From Rusavskia elegans (Eukaryota; Ascomycota; Lecanoromycetes; Teloschistales; Teloschistaceae): a stretch of DNA of 64,000 bases. The stretch lies in the NCBI GenBank assembly GCA_011316305.1, contig SAUG01000145.1:1-64000 (forward strand). Reading direction: 5' to 3'. How positions within the stretch are numbered: the stretch's first letter is position 1; the number at the start of each line of letters is the position of its first letter. The notes under the pieces were generated by a model. The model did not search any database, was not told the origin of the DNA, and saw only the letters and a list, made by a program, of their open reading frames with translations. Of this stretch, positions 48,005-62,240 are shown piece after piece. A program made the translations under genes and the position numbers.

Positions 48005-48563
48005 GGGTCGATTTATTAGCGAACTATACAAAAATCAACTATAAATCATATTCTAGTTTCTATAGCTATAGAAATTATAATTTATATATCTAATTCGGCT
48101 AAATTAAAAGTCGCGATAGTATTTTATTCGTAATTTCTAATAGAGGTTTTTATTATTATATTTCGTAGAAAAAAAGCCGTTTTTCTTTTTTCTAATAGTA
48201 ATACTAATACCTCGCTACTATCGCTGCCGCTATCGACTCTAGAATATAAATATACTATTTTTCGAACTAATACTAATATAATTTATTTTAAAATTAAAAT
48301 TTACGATCCGAAAGCCTGCTATATTATTATTAAAGAAAAAAAAAATCCTATAGTAAAAAAAATCCTAGTAAAAAAAAACTCGCTATAAAAAATAAATTTT
48401 TTATTTCGATTATAGTTAGTTCCGCGGCAAAAGAAAAAAAGAAAACTAAAAAAAAAATAGAAAAAATATATTACGTCTACGATTCTATAAAAATATTTTC
48501 GTTTATTAAATAAATAAACGAATTAATAATTTAATCTAGTTAGAACCGCTAGAACCGTAGAAC
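48005..48563. other. RIPed DNA of unknown origin
   Basis: AT-rich, no CA/TG to speak of, with A-rich runs. It continues at 54,405-54,642 on the far side of the hAT insertion. No coding or terminal structure recognised. Confidence 0.5.
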
Positions 48564-48969
48564 TAGTTTGGTCACTTCCGGTCGAACCGGTTCGAACCGT
48601 TAAATAGGTCGAGTCGAATTCTAGTATTAGAACCGAAAGTCGAATCGGATTATTAAATAGAATCTAATAGAAATCTAATTCGATCCGACTTATAATTATA
48701 TTAAATAGTCGAATACGAAAGTAATTACTGGTAATATAAATAGTAATATATTCTATTTAATACTAGTTTATATACCGGTACTATATAAATAGTATTATTT
48801 TTTTCTAAATAATTTTATAGACGTATATCTTTTTTCTAAAGCTTTTAATCTTTTAAAATTTATTATTAACTAGCTATCGTTATATTTTCGGCTATACCCC
48901 TAGATTCTATATTAACTCTTTAATAAACCAGGCGTTTTTTTACTAAATAGTAATATATTTAGTATAGAT

Positions 48970-50810
48970 TATAGCTAGTTAATAATCTATAAAAAATAAA
49001 TATAATCGGATATATATAGTAATATAGTAAAATAATATATTTATTTATTAAGAAAGTAATTATATATCCTTCTATTATATTGTATAGAATTATTAACGCT
49101 ATATTTTATATCCTATCGATTCTTCTATTTATATTTACGGTAGTAATATCGGTAAGGATTTCGTAATATAATCTAGCGAAAAGTACTTTAGAAATAAAAG
49201 ATTCGAAGCCTTTTTAATATCTATAGATTTTTTAAAAAGCGACGGTTTTAGACTTCTATTTATATTTCTTTTAATAGATTATTAGCCAGACTATTTAGAA
49301 TATATTATAATAGAATATTACCGGTATTATAATATTATAATATTTCTTTTTATTTTTTCCGATTCTATTTCTTCGAGTTTTCGCTATACTTTTACGGGAC
49401 GAAATTAATTTCTTATTTAGAATAGTTTTAGCGTTATTATACGATTAATTATATTATTTTCATATATTATCTCTATTTAGATTTGTATATACTATATATT
49501 ATATTATAACAAATAAAAGAAATAAAAAATAAATAATAAAATAAAATATAATATAGTATAGTATATATTATATTAGTATTTTATTATAATAGTTAATTAT
49601 TAAAAAATAGAAGATTAAAAATAAAGTAAAGTTATTTAGATAATCGTCGGCTATATTATAGCTAGAAAGTTAAAGTTTTAAACGAACCTATATATTTCTA
49701 TAAATTTCTAGCGTATTCTACTACTATAATATATAGAATTTTTAGATAATTCTATAGTTACTAATTATATTATTCTACTATATTATTTAGTATACTATCT
49801 ACTATATCTAAATTAATACTACTATCTATAAAAACGAAATTAGTTATAAACTATAAATATAGTAAAAAGTAATCCGATACTAAATATAAACTCTATAAAA
49901 AATAGAATACGGACTATATTATAATATATAAATACTTTAAAAAATTTAAAGGTATAGATTTCTAGAAAAGTATAGATATAGGAACGAGGGCTATATTAGA
50001 ATAGAACGTAAAAGATTAGAAAATAGACTATAGAATCGAGAAAGAAATCTATAATAATATAATAAAGTAATATATACTATACTAAATACAAATCTATATA
50101 TAATATTATACTATAAAAACGATCTATATATTAAAGCCTTTATAGAAGATACGGAAAAGGTAATAACTATTAAATAGATAAAATAGAAATAGAATAAAGT
50201 AATATATTAATATAATATATTAAATATAAATAGAGCTATTTAGTATAGAAATATTTATTTTTAATATTTTTTCTAGTCTAATATCGCTTTTAATAGTCCG
50301 AATAGGATAATTTTAACGAAGTATATAGTTTTAATCGTTAATTTTATCTAATAATAAATAATCTATTATACCGGTTTCTAAAAATTTTAATCTACTAGAA
50401 TTCTAAATTCCCTAGAAAAATAGACGACGTTTACTAAAAAATTTAGTTATAGCGGAAATACGGCTAATAAATATATTTAATCTTTTTATAGAAAGGAAAA
50501 TAAAAATAGCGATAATATTATTAAAGTTAATAAAAAGGATTAGATAGTAGAAAGATATTCTTCTACGTAGAATAATATTAAATTTATAAATTATAAAGGT
50601 TTAGCTAGAAATTTTAATTTTAATTAGAATAAAAATAAAAATAAAGATAAAAATAAAGATAAAAATAAAGATATAGAAAAAGGAAAAGATATAAAAAGGA
50701 AAGCGGAAACGGAAACTAAAAATAATAAAAATAAAAATATAAAGGAAATTATTAAATTCTCTAACTAGTTATCTATATCTAGAAATAGTAGATTTAAATA
50801 AATATATTAC
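48970..50810 (+). pseudogene. Second gene of the hAT, copy 2
   Basis: Plus-strand equivalent of 17,060-18,851 with more stops. The Lys/Asp repeat is still visible near 50,635-50,680, though many GAT and GAG codons have become AAT or AAA, turning an acidic stretch into a Lys/Asn one. Family not recognised. Confidence 0.5.
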
Positions 50811-51649
50811 TTCGATATATTACTATATTATTAATAAAAGAACTTATTTTATCTAAATAATTTATTTTAATATAAAATTATAGATTTAAAATCTTTAAAT
50901 TTATAGATTTTAATTATTAAATTAATTTAAATTCTATTTTTATCCTAAGATATATATAAAAAGACTAAGATTCTAATATAGAGTAAATCTGATATCTATA
51001 TAATAGATTTAGTAATTAAAGTTTAATAATAGATAATAAGAAATTAAATAATTAATATTTTAATTTTAAATCTTTTTATTATAAACTTTATTAATTTTTT
51101 ATTTAACTAGAAGTTAATTATCTTTTTTATAGCTATTTTTACTTTAATTCTTAGCGAAAAAATTTTATTTAAAATATAAAAAGTTATTTTTATATAATTA
51201 AATTAAATTTCGAAATTTTATCTAAAGTTTTATAAAATTATTTTATATAAATCTATTATAAAAATATAACTAATAATTATTATTTTACTAATTTATTCGA
51301 TCTATTCTAGTAGAATTTTTATAATATTTATACTATCTACTATATAATAAACCTTATTAATATATAAAATTTCTATTTAAAATAGTAAAACCTTAATTTT
51401 TTTTATTTTTTTAATCTTTTTCTATTTATTAAAGTCAAAATTTTAGAATTTAATATTTAAATAGACGAAATAGTCTAAATATTAGAAATAGGTATTTATT
51501 GTCTAAATTAAGGAATATTTAAATTAATCTATCTAAAATATTTCTAAACTTTTTTTTAAAGGAATTCTATTTTCTAGATAAAATTTTATTTTCTAGTTCT
51601 ACTCGGTTATATATATTCTATAGTTTCTTTAAAGTTTTTTCCATTTCTA

Positions 51650-54100
51650 AACCTATAGTACGGTTATAGTATTTAATTATTATTATTTATTTTATATACT
51701 TTAAAATTATTTAGATTCGATCCTATCGATAAATTCTTTTTATAAAACTAAAAGTCTGCTCTATTCCTATCGAAGATATTAGATAAATAAGAATATCGCG
51801 AGCTATCTATACTAATTTTAGAAAGTTTAAAGTATTATTTTTCTAGAATATCTAATTTAGATTCTCTTCGGTAGTATTAGCGTAAAGATATCGATTAGCT
51901 TCGGAAATAGCTGCTCGAAAATACTAGAATTATTAAAAAATACTATTTAAAATAGATAAAGTAGATTTTAAATTAATTAATAAAGTTATAATATATTATC
52001 TTTTTATATTATCTTATTTTCTTCTATATAATAGGTTTTAGATTTTAATAGATTAATAGGCTTTCTATAGTATTTAGTAAAATACTTTTTAAATTTATTC
52101 CGATACCTATTTTTATATTCTAAAAAGTTTTTAATTTTTTTATTATTATTTTTTTTATTCTAGTTTCGATAAAAGCTAAACTTTATTATAGAATCCAGAA
52201 TATTCGTAATATTATAAATTAATTTACTTTTACTTTTAATATAAAATAAGTTCTTTATAAACTTTATATTAATATTATTATAAACTATTAGTATAGTATC
52301 TTTATTAACGTAGTTTAATAATTAAACTATTTTTTCTATTTTAATAAAATAATCGAAAATAGTACTATAAAGTCGGAATACTAAATAAACTCTAACGTTT
52401 ATATTTTTTAAAACTAATAAAATAATTTTATAGAACGGTTATAATATACTATCTATAAAGAGAAAAAATTACTATTTATCTATATTAAAGGTAATCCTTT
52501 ATATTTATAGATTCTACGAATTCTCTTCTATAAATTTATTAATAAAATAACATAATTAATATACCTAATAAATTATAAAATATATCGAATTCTATCGAAT
52601 ATAAATATCTTAAATTATATTTCTAGATTACGAATTAAAATCGACCCTTTTCTAGATTTCTTTAAAGCGAAGTTTAAGTTAAAAGAAATAGAGATATAGA
52701 CTATAATAATATAAACCTAAAATAAATATTAGTTTTAAAACTTCTAAATTTATATTACTTTATATACCTACGTATATTATTTTTCTTACGATATTTAATA
52801 GGCTAGTACTAATAGCTCTAATTTACTCTTTATCTAGTTTTTAGATAAAATCGTCGCTAATTATTTATAATCTAATAGCTTTAATAAAGTTTTAGACTAC
52901 TAGATTAATTATTTAAGCTAGATAAAATAGGAAGTTTTAAACTCGATTCTATCGGCTATCGAGCCGAATAAAAGTCTTTTTAAACTTTTCTTTTAACGTA
53001 CTATTAGAACTAGTATTATCGGTAATAATATCTAGAAGCTTCGACCTAAACTAGAAAAATTCTAAAAGTTTTAATAGCTTCTAGTACTATAAACGGCTAG
53101 AATAATTAGTAGAAAGAAATATAAATCTAAGTAGACGTTTCTAAAGTTAAAAATAAATATTAATCTAGTATATAAATATTTCTAAATATACGACCTTTTA
53201 TAGATTTAATTAGATATCTAGTATAAAGGTAATATATTTTAAAGTTTTTAAATTAGATTTAATTTACTCGCGGATAGTATTATAGCCGTCGAAAACTATC
53301 TATATAAATTATATACGGCCGACGAACTTTATATTAAAATAAAGTATTTATAATAATAGTCTAAATCTTTTATTTTTAACAGTCTAAACTAGTAGATTTA
53401 GATTTAAAAAAGTTTTATATAGGTATTTATTCTATACGGTTTAATTAAAAGTAGATTCGAATCTAATATAACTTTTTTTCTATAATTAAAATAAACTTTA
53501 TATTATCTCTTTATATTACTATTAGTTATTTATACGAATAAGTATTACTTTAATAAAAGACTATAAATTATATCGTTTAATTCTTTAATAAACGATAGTA
53601 TTAAGGTATTTCTTTATAGTAGATATATTAGAAGAACTAGAGGTTATAAAATAATCGAAAATTTTAAAATAGTTTTTATATATAATCTTAGATAAACTAT
53701 TTATCGTTAAAGCTATCTAGTAGAATTTTTACTATTATTTCGACTATATATATTCTATAGCTTTTTTTAATTAGAAAAAATTAACTAGTTTTCTATAGAA
53801 TTTATTTTTAATATCGATAGCTATAGAAATACTAGTCTACTAATATTCGAACTTTTTATAGTAATCTAGATCCTATTAAATATATCTATTATTATCCTGA
53901 AAGATTAATACTAGATAGTCGGCTTAAATCTTATTAGCTATATCTTTAATAATCTATTTTTACTTTCTATATAATCGATTAAATTTTAATAGTATAACGT
54001 TCGTAGAACGGCTTATTATCTAACTTATAGACTAGCTAGGATAGATTTTATCTAGAAAAAACCTATCGGAAAAATCTTTACTAGATATAGAAAGATTAGA
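51650..54100 (-). pseudogene. hAT transposase, copy 2
   Basis: Minus-strand remnant without the large insertion that splits copy 1. The C-terminal dimerisation domain (about 51,710-51,880) reads NNTLNFLKLV-IARDILIYLI and then SSIGIEQTFSFIKRIYR, matching the hAT pattern ARDxLxxPxSSxxxERxFS. Upstream, FIKIEKIV and similar blocks are readable. It is a good template for aligning the two halves in copy 1. Many TAG/TAA codons; inactive. Confidence 0.8.
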
Positions 54101-54404
54101 TATTTTATATTAGTTTAAAAGATTTAGAATTAATATAATTTATATTTAGGTAATAAAGTAATATAGAAAGGTAATATATATATATAAGTATTAACTTAAT
54201 TATTATTTACTATTTAATAATAAGGAATCGACGTCTATTTAAATAGTATCTAAAGTATTAATATAAATATATAGTAAAAACGGGGGTTTTTTATATAGAA
54301 AAGGAAGTTTTAGTAGTTTTAGTAGATCGAATCCGAGAATCCGGGTTTAATCCGGATCCGAATCGGGTCGAATCCTATAATAACCCGACCCGACGGCCAG
54401 TCTA

Positions 54405-54642
54405 TACGGTAGAACCGCCTCTATTTATTAATTTAATACGTCGATTCTATCGGATATATCCGTTTTTTTATTATATATATCGTTTTTTATAGTCTAGTAA
54501 ATAGTTTTTTTCGATAGTTCTTAATATAAATACTAAATACTATTTCTATTTATTTTTTATAATTATCTATATAATAAAAACGTTTTATAATATTATAATT
54601 CTATTTTTACGGTTATATTAAACAAATTATAATAATTTATAT
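54405..54642. other. RIPed DNA between hAT copy 2 and gypsy B
   Basis: AT-rich, no recognisable feature. Probably the continuation of 48,005-48,563 (both sides carry TAGAACCGC next to the hAT). Confidence 0.5.
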
Positions 54643-54852
54643 TATAGAATTCCAAGTTGATTTACTATAACTATAGAGAAATAAAGTATTTATATATACA
54701 AATATTTCCACGCTAAATCTATACCCGTTTCTATACCCGCTTTTATAATTAGCGACCGGATTAAATAGTATTCGAATTCGTATATAATTATATAATTCAA
54801 ATATACATTTTATAATTTTTTAAACCGTTTATATAATTTGAAACTCTAACTA
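54643..54852 (-). repeat. Gypsy B 3' LTR
   Basis: 210 bp, same length as its partner; retains a few CA/TG (TTCCAAGTTGA). Confidence 0.75.
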
Positions 54853-57539
54853 CTATATTTTTTTTTTCTAAATAAAACGTAGAGGGAAAGTAAATATTTT
54901 CTAAAATTAAATAATAATAGATATAAAACTATAATTAATAATAACGAATAAAATAAAACGAAAAGTAAAACTTTACTTTTATATAATTTATATAGAAGTA
55001 AATAAATATATTAGCAGAAGTTCACTATTAACTACTATAACTTCGAATTTCGTAATTTTCGAAGTTTTTCTTTTAATAATATTATCGATGATCTACTTTA
55101 TTAATAGTAATAATAATTATTTTAATATATTATATCTAATCCGGCGACGGTTAGAATTATTATAAAATCTTTATATAATAATTAATAGCGAACTAATAAA
55201 ATAGTAATAATTATTCGTAGCGGTAAATACTATCTTTATATAGTATCGGAAACTGTAAATTAGATATATTTTATAAAAATATCGTTTATATTAGTATTTC
55301 TATTAATTTTTTTTAGCAAATATTATCTTTTTAGATAATTTCCGACGTTAAAATATCGAAATTTATATAGAATTTTTCGGCGAATTTAGCCGATTTTTTA
55401 AACTTATATATTTTTAAAAGTTTAATATTCTTTTTATATAAATAAATCGTTTTTTAAATATATACGAATTAGCTTTTTTCGAATAATTAATCTTCTTTTA
55501 ACTATATAAGATTTAATCGAATAAATTTTATAGTTTTTATACTAGCGATATTACTCGTCCCTTTATATACTACGTAAATATACGATAGAAATTCGCAGGT
55601 ATATATAGTAACTATCTATAGAAAATTTACTAAAATAAATATCTGATTTTTTCTTTATATAGATTATAGTTTATAGTCGATATAGAGCTTTTACTATAGA
55701 TATAGATTCTATAATCTTCTAGAAAATAAACGGATACGAAAACTAGAAGCCGTATAGATAATAATTTTCTATTATATCTTTCTATTCTATTATAGCTGCG
55801 TCGATTATTATCGAAACAAATTATAGACTATAATATTTTTCCGCCTGATTTTTTATAAAATAATAGAAGCTTCGGTTTTCTAACTTTATCTTTTTAGTCT
55901 ACTATTAGTAACTCTAATAGATCTAGATATAAAAATTAACTTTTTAGAATTTAAACCGAAATTTCGTTAATAAATATAGTTAAAAGAAAAAAGACTAGTA
56001 ATCGTCTATTAGTTAGATTTCTATCGTATATATTAAAAATTATAAACTCGCTCGTTCAACTATATATTTATATCGAATATTAATTATATATAATTAGAAT
56101 TTTCATTCGATTCCATATCTTTTTAAAGATTATTTTCTATTTTTCCTATATTTTCGAATCTAGAAAATATACTATCTTTACCGGCTACTTTTACTACGTA
56201 GCGTTATATTTATATTCTAGAGATATAGTATATAGCAGTTTAATATTAAATAGAACGATTCTAGAGCGAAAAGAAACGCGAATATATTAATCTCGATTTT
56301 ATTAATAAAGATCGCTCTAGTTTTTGTCGAGTATTTCGGTCTCGTCGGGGGCAGTAAATATACTAAAATAGAAAAATAGTAGATAGTTATTTAGACTTCG
56401 GCGTAGTTATATTTAATGTATAATAGTTATATTATAAAAGGCGATTCTATTATTTTTTAGCTTTATACTAGATTATAAAAAATCTAATTTCTATAATATT
56501 TAATTTAAATTCTTCCAATTTAATAAATATATATTATATATATCTCGAGATAAAAAATCGTATCTAAAGTCGCTGTTAAATCTATTAAATATAATTTCGT
56601 TAACTAGTTAAAAGCTCCGTTTTTAGTATTACTTTAAAATTAATTATATCTTTATTTACTCTTTATTCTATAGGAAATTAATAAAAATAACTTTTTTTAA
56701 AATAAATAAAAGGTAAAGAGGTCGTATCTAATTTAAAAATAAAATATAATTTAACGTATACGAATATATATAATAATAAATAAAACTAAAAATCTAATTA
56801 ATTTTTTCTTTTTCTAAAAATTTATATTTTATTATCGTCTTTTTTACGGAGATTATTTTTAGATATAGATTTAAATTTAAGTAAATAATTATTATCTAGA
56901 TTTTCCGCTAGTTTTAGTTTATAAAATTTTTCTCGCTTACGTTTTCTATCTAGTAGAGACTATTTTATAGTAACTTTCTTTAATCTTCTACGCCTACGAG
57001 ATATTTTCTATCTAATAATAATATTTCCTTCTATAAAATATTCTTTTATACGATTTCTACTAATTAAATATTAATTAACTAATTTACTAAAAGGTTTTAG
57101 AATATAAATATTTAAAATCTCCGTTTAAATAACTTTATATAGACTATACTAGTTAACTCTAAGTTTTTAAAATTATTTAATTCTAATTAAAACTATATTT
57201 TCTTTAATAAAGATATTATCTTTTACTTTTAAATTCTATATCTTTTTAGTAGCTTTGATTCGTACTATTATATCCTTAAATACTTTAGCTCGATCGCGTA
57301 AAAAGAATAGCGTAGGATCGATTTTCTCGTTATATTTTTCCGAAAAAGAACTAGAAATATTAGTCGATAGTATTAGATTAATATTATAAAATAAATAGAA
57401 AGGTAAAAATCTAGTAATTATATATATATAAATATATATAGTAAATAGAATCTAGTTTAAATAAAAATTTTAAATCTTTTTCGGTTACTCGATATAATAT
57501 TTATTAAATATTTTTCTAAAAACTCTATAAAATCTTTTA

Positions 57540-57830
57540 ATAGCGCGATTCGTTTATAGATAATAGAATATCGTATATCGATATTTTACTTCTAGTAGGC
57601 GGTATACCTCGTCTATAGCTAAAGTCTAAAAATTCATACCTCGATTAATAATAATTTCTTTCGGAAAATTATAATTACGGTAGATCCGATAGATAATAAA
57701 TTCGGCTGGTATTTCTACTATTACGTTTAGAAACGATAAAACTATAGATTATCTAGTAATATAGTTAATTATAGTTATAATCTAATTATTACTCTATTCG
57801 ATTTCTAGTAAAAAACTAATAAAATCGAAT
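57540..57830 (-). pseudogene. Gypsy B integrase core
   Basis: Minus-strand translation contains RIYYLSDLP-L-FSERNYY and a block ending in SRYEFLDF, aligning with the family stretch FIYxxIxxRYGxPKEIxTDRGxNF. Further on, YKRIALLKDFIEFL-like sequence corresponds to TNGLVERFNRTLK. Assignment rests on order and spacing with the RT upstream; catalytic residues are partly lost. Confidence 0.65.
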
Positions 57831-58869
57831 CTTTAATATTTAAAAGGATTTAACCTATCTTTCTAGATACTAGAAAGATATATTATATTCTATTTAATAT
57901 CGCGAAGGATAGTAATAAGCTAATATTCGGAATAATATTTAATATAATATTTAATATCTTTTTTTATCTCGGGCTACTACTATTTTATACGAATAGTAAC
58001 TATATTATCTATAGATATAGTCTAAAAAGTTTATACAATTCTATACTAGTATATAAGTTATCTAATTATTTTAAAACGAATCCCGGTACTATATTATATT
58101 ATCTTTAATTCGAAAATAGTATTTATATTTCTTTAAAATAGCTTTTATCTTCGAATTATTAGGTAGAGTTTCGGACTCTATATAAATTCTAATAATATCG
58201 TTAAATAAAAATATATAATTAATAACTTTACCGGTAAATTACTAGAAGTCTCTTTTTCGGTTTAGTATATTTACTACTATTATTTTACTGTCAGGTTTAT
58301 ATTTAATATCGAATTTATATTTTCTAAATTTCTCGAGCTAGTAAACGAGCTTTCTAGAAAGTTTAATAGTAGTTTTAAAATATTATAAATCTATATAATC
58401 CGTTCTAATAACTATAGTCGTTCTGTTTTTAATATTGTAATACTATCGCTGTAGAGATTTTTTAATAGTAAGAAAATCTCGTTTATAGATAGCGTAATTA
58501 CGTTCTATAGATATAAAAACTTTACTTTCGAAAATAATAGATTATTTAATATTATCGGTATTAATTTAATAGAAAACGGCGTTCTATCTAAAATTAGAAA
58601 TATCTATTTCGATAATAAAAAATAGAATTATATCGGGTTAAATAAATACTTTATCGTTTATTATAATATTTTCAATTAGTTCGTATATATTTTAAATTAA
58701 AAAATTTATTCGAATTAGTTTATACTTTTTATTTTTCGAACTTTAGATTAATTTATAGAAAGGCCCATATATTAGAGCGAAATTTTCTATAAATTTCCGA
58801 TAGTAGATTTATAATTCTAAAAAGAACTATATATCGTATATTGTTTATAGCAGCGGCTAGTTTCTAATA

Positions 58870-59480
58870 GCTTTTACTTTTATTATATCTATATAGACTT
58901 TTCTATTACTAATAATATATCTATAAAATTTAATATACTTTTAGAAAAATAGATATTTCAAAGATTTTATAAATAGTTAGTTTTTTTCGAATACTTCTAT
59001 AATAGTTTTAATATACTATAGATATCCCTCCTCGTTTTTCGAATAAATTAAGATATTATCGAAGTAAATAACTATAAAATTATCGAAAAACAGTCTAAAT
59101 ATATTATTTAATATAGATTACAATATTATAGATATATTCGTTAATTTGGATCGTATAACTAAAATTATATATTTACTAGCTTTAATATTAAAAGCTATTT
59201 TTATATAATTTTTTTCGATAATATTAATCAACTAGTAACTATTTATTAGATTAATTTTACTAAAGTATTTTACTATCCCGATAGTATCTAGATAATTTTA
59301 AATTTTAGATAATAGATATCTATTTTTTATAGTTATACTATTAAGGCCCCGGTAGTTAATATATATACGCTAGCTATCGTCCTTTTTGTTAGTAAAAAGA
59401 ACAGGCGTGTTTTAAAGAAATTAATTTAATCGAATTAATTTTTATTCGATTAAATATTTAATCTAACGTTTCTACTCTTT
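58870..59480 (-). pseudogene. Gypsy B reverse transcriptase
   Basis: Minus-strand translation with TAG/TAA as old Gln: IYSLSSK (family YSLSPxE), then NTPVLFTNKKDDS, RIYINYRGLNSITIKNRY, KYFSKINLIN and, at about 59,030-59,075, IVIYFDNILIYSKNEEGYL. The catalytic YFDD reads YFDN because the second Asp codon has changed to Asn. Block order and spacing are standard for Ty3/gypsy. Inactive. Confidence 0.85.
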
Positions 59481-59808
59481 ATTTTATTTAGAAGATAAAC
59501 TATATATATATACGATAAATCATTCGGATTTTTGATTATCTTTTACGAAATAATATTAGAGATACTAACCGATCAGATTACGTAATTATTTAATATTCAA
59601 GTATTTTATCGCGAATTTAAATTTAGAACTTCCGAAAAAACTAGATCTAGACTAAAATCTAGAGTGAAACCGTAATCTATTTAACTTTAATTAATTTAAT
59701 TTACTTCGATCAGAATCGGCTAGGTCGAGACGATTTACTAAATAATTTCTCTATATAAAAATTCTATAAAAATCGATTTAATCGATAGAAAAAACTTAAA
59801 TATTAATT

Positions 59809-59925
59809 AGCTTTCGAGGGATTTGAATCCCCGACCCGCCGGATTAACTCCGCTAATTCCGAAAAGGAACGCTAGATCCGTTGAACCGCCAGGTCACGCA
59901 GCGTTGCCACTGTACCATCCAGACC
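59809..59925 (-). ncRNA. tRNA-like module with Pol III A and B boxes, copy 2
   Basis: 117 nt on the minus strand, the same length as the copy at 40,837-40,953. A box TGGTACAGTGGCAACG; B box GGATTCAAATCC (one G to A, one G to A against copy 1). CA and TG are frequent across it (CCAGGTCACGCAGCG in plus sense), in contrast with flanking DNA. It lies inside gypsy B, between gag and the RT, where protease is expected. Not a standard tRNA: acceptor pairing is poor. Confidence 0.5.
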
Positions 59926-59939
59926 GATAAGCTATAATA

Positions 59940-61700
59940 AATTTAATTAATAGATCGAATATCGCCGGTTTTAATTATATAATCCAATAGTTTTTCCGGT
60001 AGTAGTTTTATCGGAAAGTTATTTTAGAAACGATTTAGAAATTTTAAACCGAAAATTCTATCTAGTTTTATATAATCTATCGTTTTCTAGACCGGGTTAA
60101 ATTATTTCGAAAAATTAGATTCGTTTTATATAATATATAGGCAGGCCTATATACTTTTTTTAATAAATCGTTCAAACCTTCTAAAATTAATTTCGGAAAA
60201 CTCGATCGGAATATTTTTAAAAAGTAATAAACGATATATATTTAAAGCGCTATATAATCGATATATAATTCTATTCTTTTAGATTCGTATTTCTAAAATA
60301 TTATAGTTAGATACTAAATTATACTACTTCTAGAAATCTTTTCTGAAGATTAGATTATAGTTTATATCTAATATTATATAAAGAGTAGTAGTAGAAAAAG
60401 CTCTATAGAACTATAAAAATTCCGTTATTTTTAAAATATCTAGTATTTTACTATTTTCGAGCCGTATTCTATCCGATAACTATTAGAGTTCTAATTTTAG
60501 AAAGTTAATAATACGTCTAGTAATAGAATAGCTAATAGTATTTAATTTAGTAAAGATTTTAAAGCGATTTCTACTAATTTCAAGATTAAACTATATCTAT
60601 TTATTAAAGTTCGGTATTCGACTTATATATAAAAGTCGTTTACTATTTTATATATTTTTAAACGACGGTATTATATCGCGGAAAGTAGTTAAAATCTCTT
60701 CCGGCGTTTTTTTAGAATTTTTTTCTAATTCTTCGATTTTTATTTTAATTAAACCGAGCTATTTTTCTATTATTAAAAGCTTTTTATCGGTATTATAAAT
60801 ACGTCCGGATATATATAATACTATTTTTTTTCCGATAATCCATTATTAGCCATCGCCGATAGATTTTTTTTTTTCGAAAAAGGTCTATCCTATAGGAATA
60901 TATTCTAGAATATAAATATTTCGATAATTTTTTTAATAATAGTTAAACTATTTATAGTTATAGTATTTATTCGTACTATTTAATCTCTTTCGTCTATTTT
61001 TTTTTCGATTACTTCGGCTTCGGCCGCGGCCGCCTCGATTGTTTCGACTACCAATATTTATAAAATTAGTTTTAACGGTACTAGATTATTCGTCTATTAA
61101 AGTAACTATAGTATTTCGGTTACTATAATATTTAATATTAATCGTTTCGAATATTATTACGGTATTTATAATATTTATTAAATTTACTAATTATCCGCTT
61201 TATTATTATAAAACGAGATATTATTCGATAGCTAACTAGAAAGATATTAGATTTTAAATAATCAATAAAATATTTTAAAATAGCGAATTTACCGATTTTA
61301 CTTTTAATATCTATATATATTTTATTAAAAACAAAATAGTATATTTTAATATCGCTAAAAATTTTAGTCTAGACTAGTTTATAATAAATAGCTAAAGTTT
61401 TTTCTAAAAAGTTCGATTTATTTTATCGTTTTATAAAGATTTTATAGAAATATTTCTAGAAGTTTTTATTTAAATTAGAAATCTGTTTAATATACTACGG
61501 TTTAATATTATCGATAAAATACTAACTACTATAGAAGATAAAGTTAGAAATAATCGCGCTATAAAATCGATAATAATATTAATAGCAGCGGAATTAAATA
61601 TAGACGATATAATAGTTATATTTATAATCTTTAAAGTTAGAAGACTTTTTATTATAGGCGTTCTACGCTATATAGACTATAGAAACGTTAGAGATATTAG
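59940..61700 (-). pseudogene. Gypsy B gag region, degenerate
   Basis: Minus-strand frames show fragments such as KIYIDIKSKIGKFAILKYF (about 61,330-61,270) and a basic RPRPK-like run near 61,020-61,035, where CGGCCGCGGCCG is unusually GC-rich for the block. The position upstream of the RT and the basic run fit a gag/nucleocapsid, but I cannot fix a zinc knuckle. Confidence 0.5.
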
Positions 61701-61707
61701 AAAAAAT

Positions 61708-62240
61708 TAGACTGGCTATTTCGGGTCGGATTCCCGTCGGTTTTTCGGAAATCCGACCCGACTTTTAGTAAATCGGTTCGATCCGACCCGCTAAACGGTT
61801 CGGGTTAGTTTCTAAAATTAAAATCGAAAATTAAATCGAATTATAAAATAGAAACCGATAAAAATCCGATCTAATTTACTAAACTTTCTATATATAGTAT
61901 AATACTATAATTATTATAATATAATACTATATTTAATATTATAAATAATTTATTAATTAATATTTTATATAAATAATTTATATATATAATATATTTCCAT
62001 TTATTATAATAATTTTTAATAGATAAATATTATTTTTCTATTAGAATTATACTTTTATACTAGATTTTAGCGGTTTTAACGGGTTGAACCTGAAAATCCG
62101 GGTTTAACCCGGAACCGAGTCGGTTCGGTACCTAGAAAAATCGGAATCGATTCGGTTCGATATCTAAAAAAGTCGGAACCGACTCGGATCGGATCGGTTC
62201 TTTTAACTCGGATTTAAAATCCGACCCGACGGTCAGATTA
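61708..62240. mobile_element. Small non-autonomous hAT-like element 3 (MITE)
   Basis: 533 bp from TAGACTGGC to GGTCAGATTA (GGCCAGTCTA after two RIP-type changes plus one other), with GGGTCGGA motifs inside both ends. Flanked by GAAAAAAT (61,700-61,707) and AAAAAAAT (62,241-62,248), an 8 bp duplication with one G/A difference. Lies inside gypsy B. Confidence 0.75.

Larger units (their letters stand above)
48564..54404 (-). mobile_element. Two-gene hAT DNA transposon, copy 2, uninterrupted
   Basis: 5,841 bp from TAGTTTGGTC to GGCCAGTCTA, collinear with copy 1 apart from the 10.27 kb insertion there. Flanks contain GTAGAAC on both sides (48,557-48,563, and again just past the right end, near 54,411-54,416, offset by a few bases), so a duplication is likely but not clean. 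Transposase on the minus strand, second gene on the plus strand. Visibly more A/T than copy 1 at matching positions (for example TTTTC for CTTCC), so it has seen more RIP. Confidence 0.82.
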
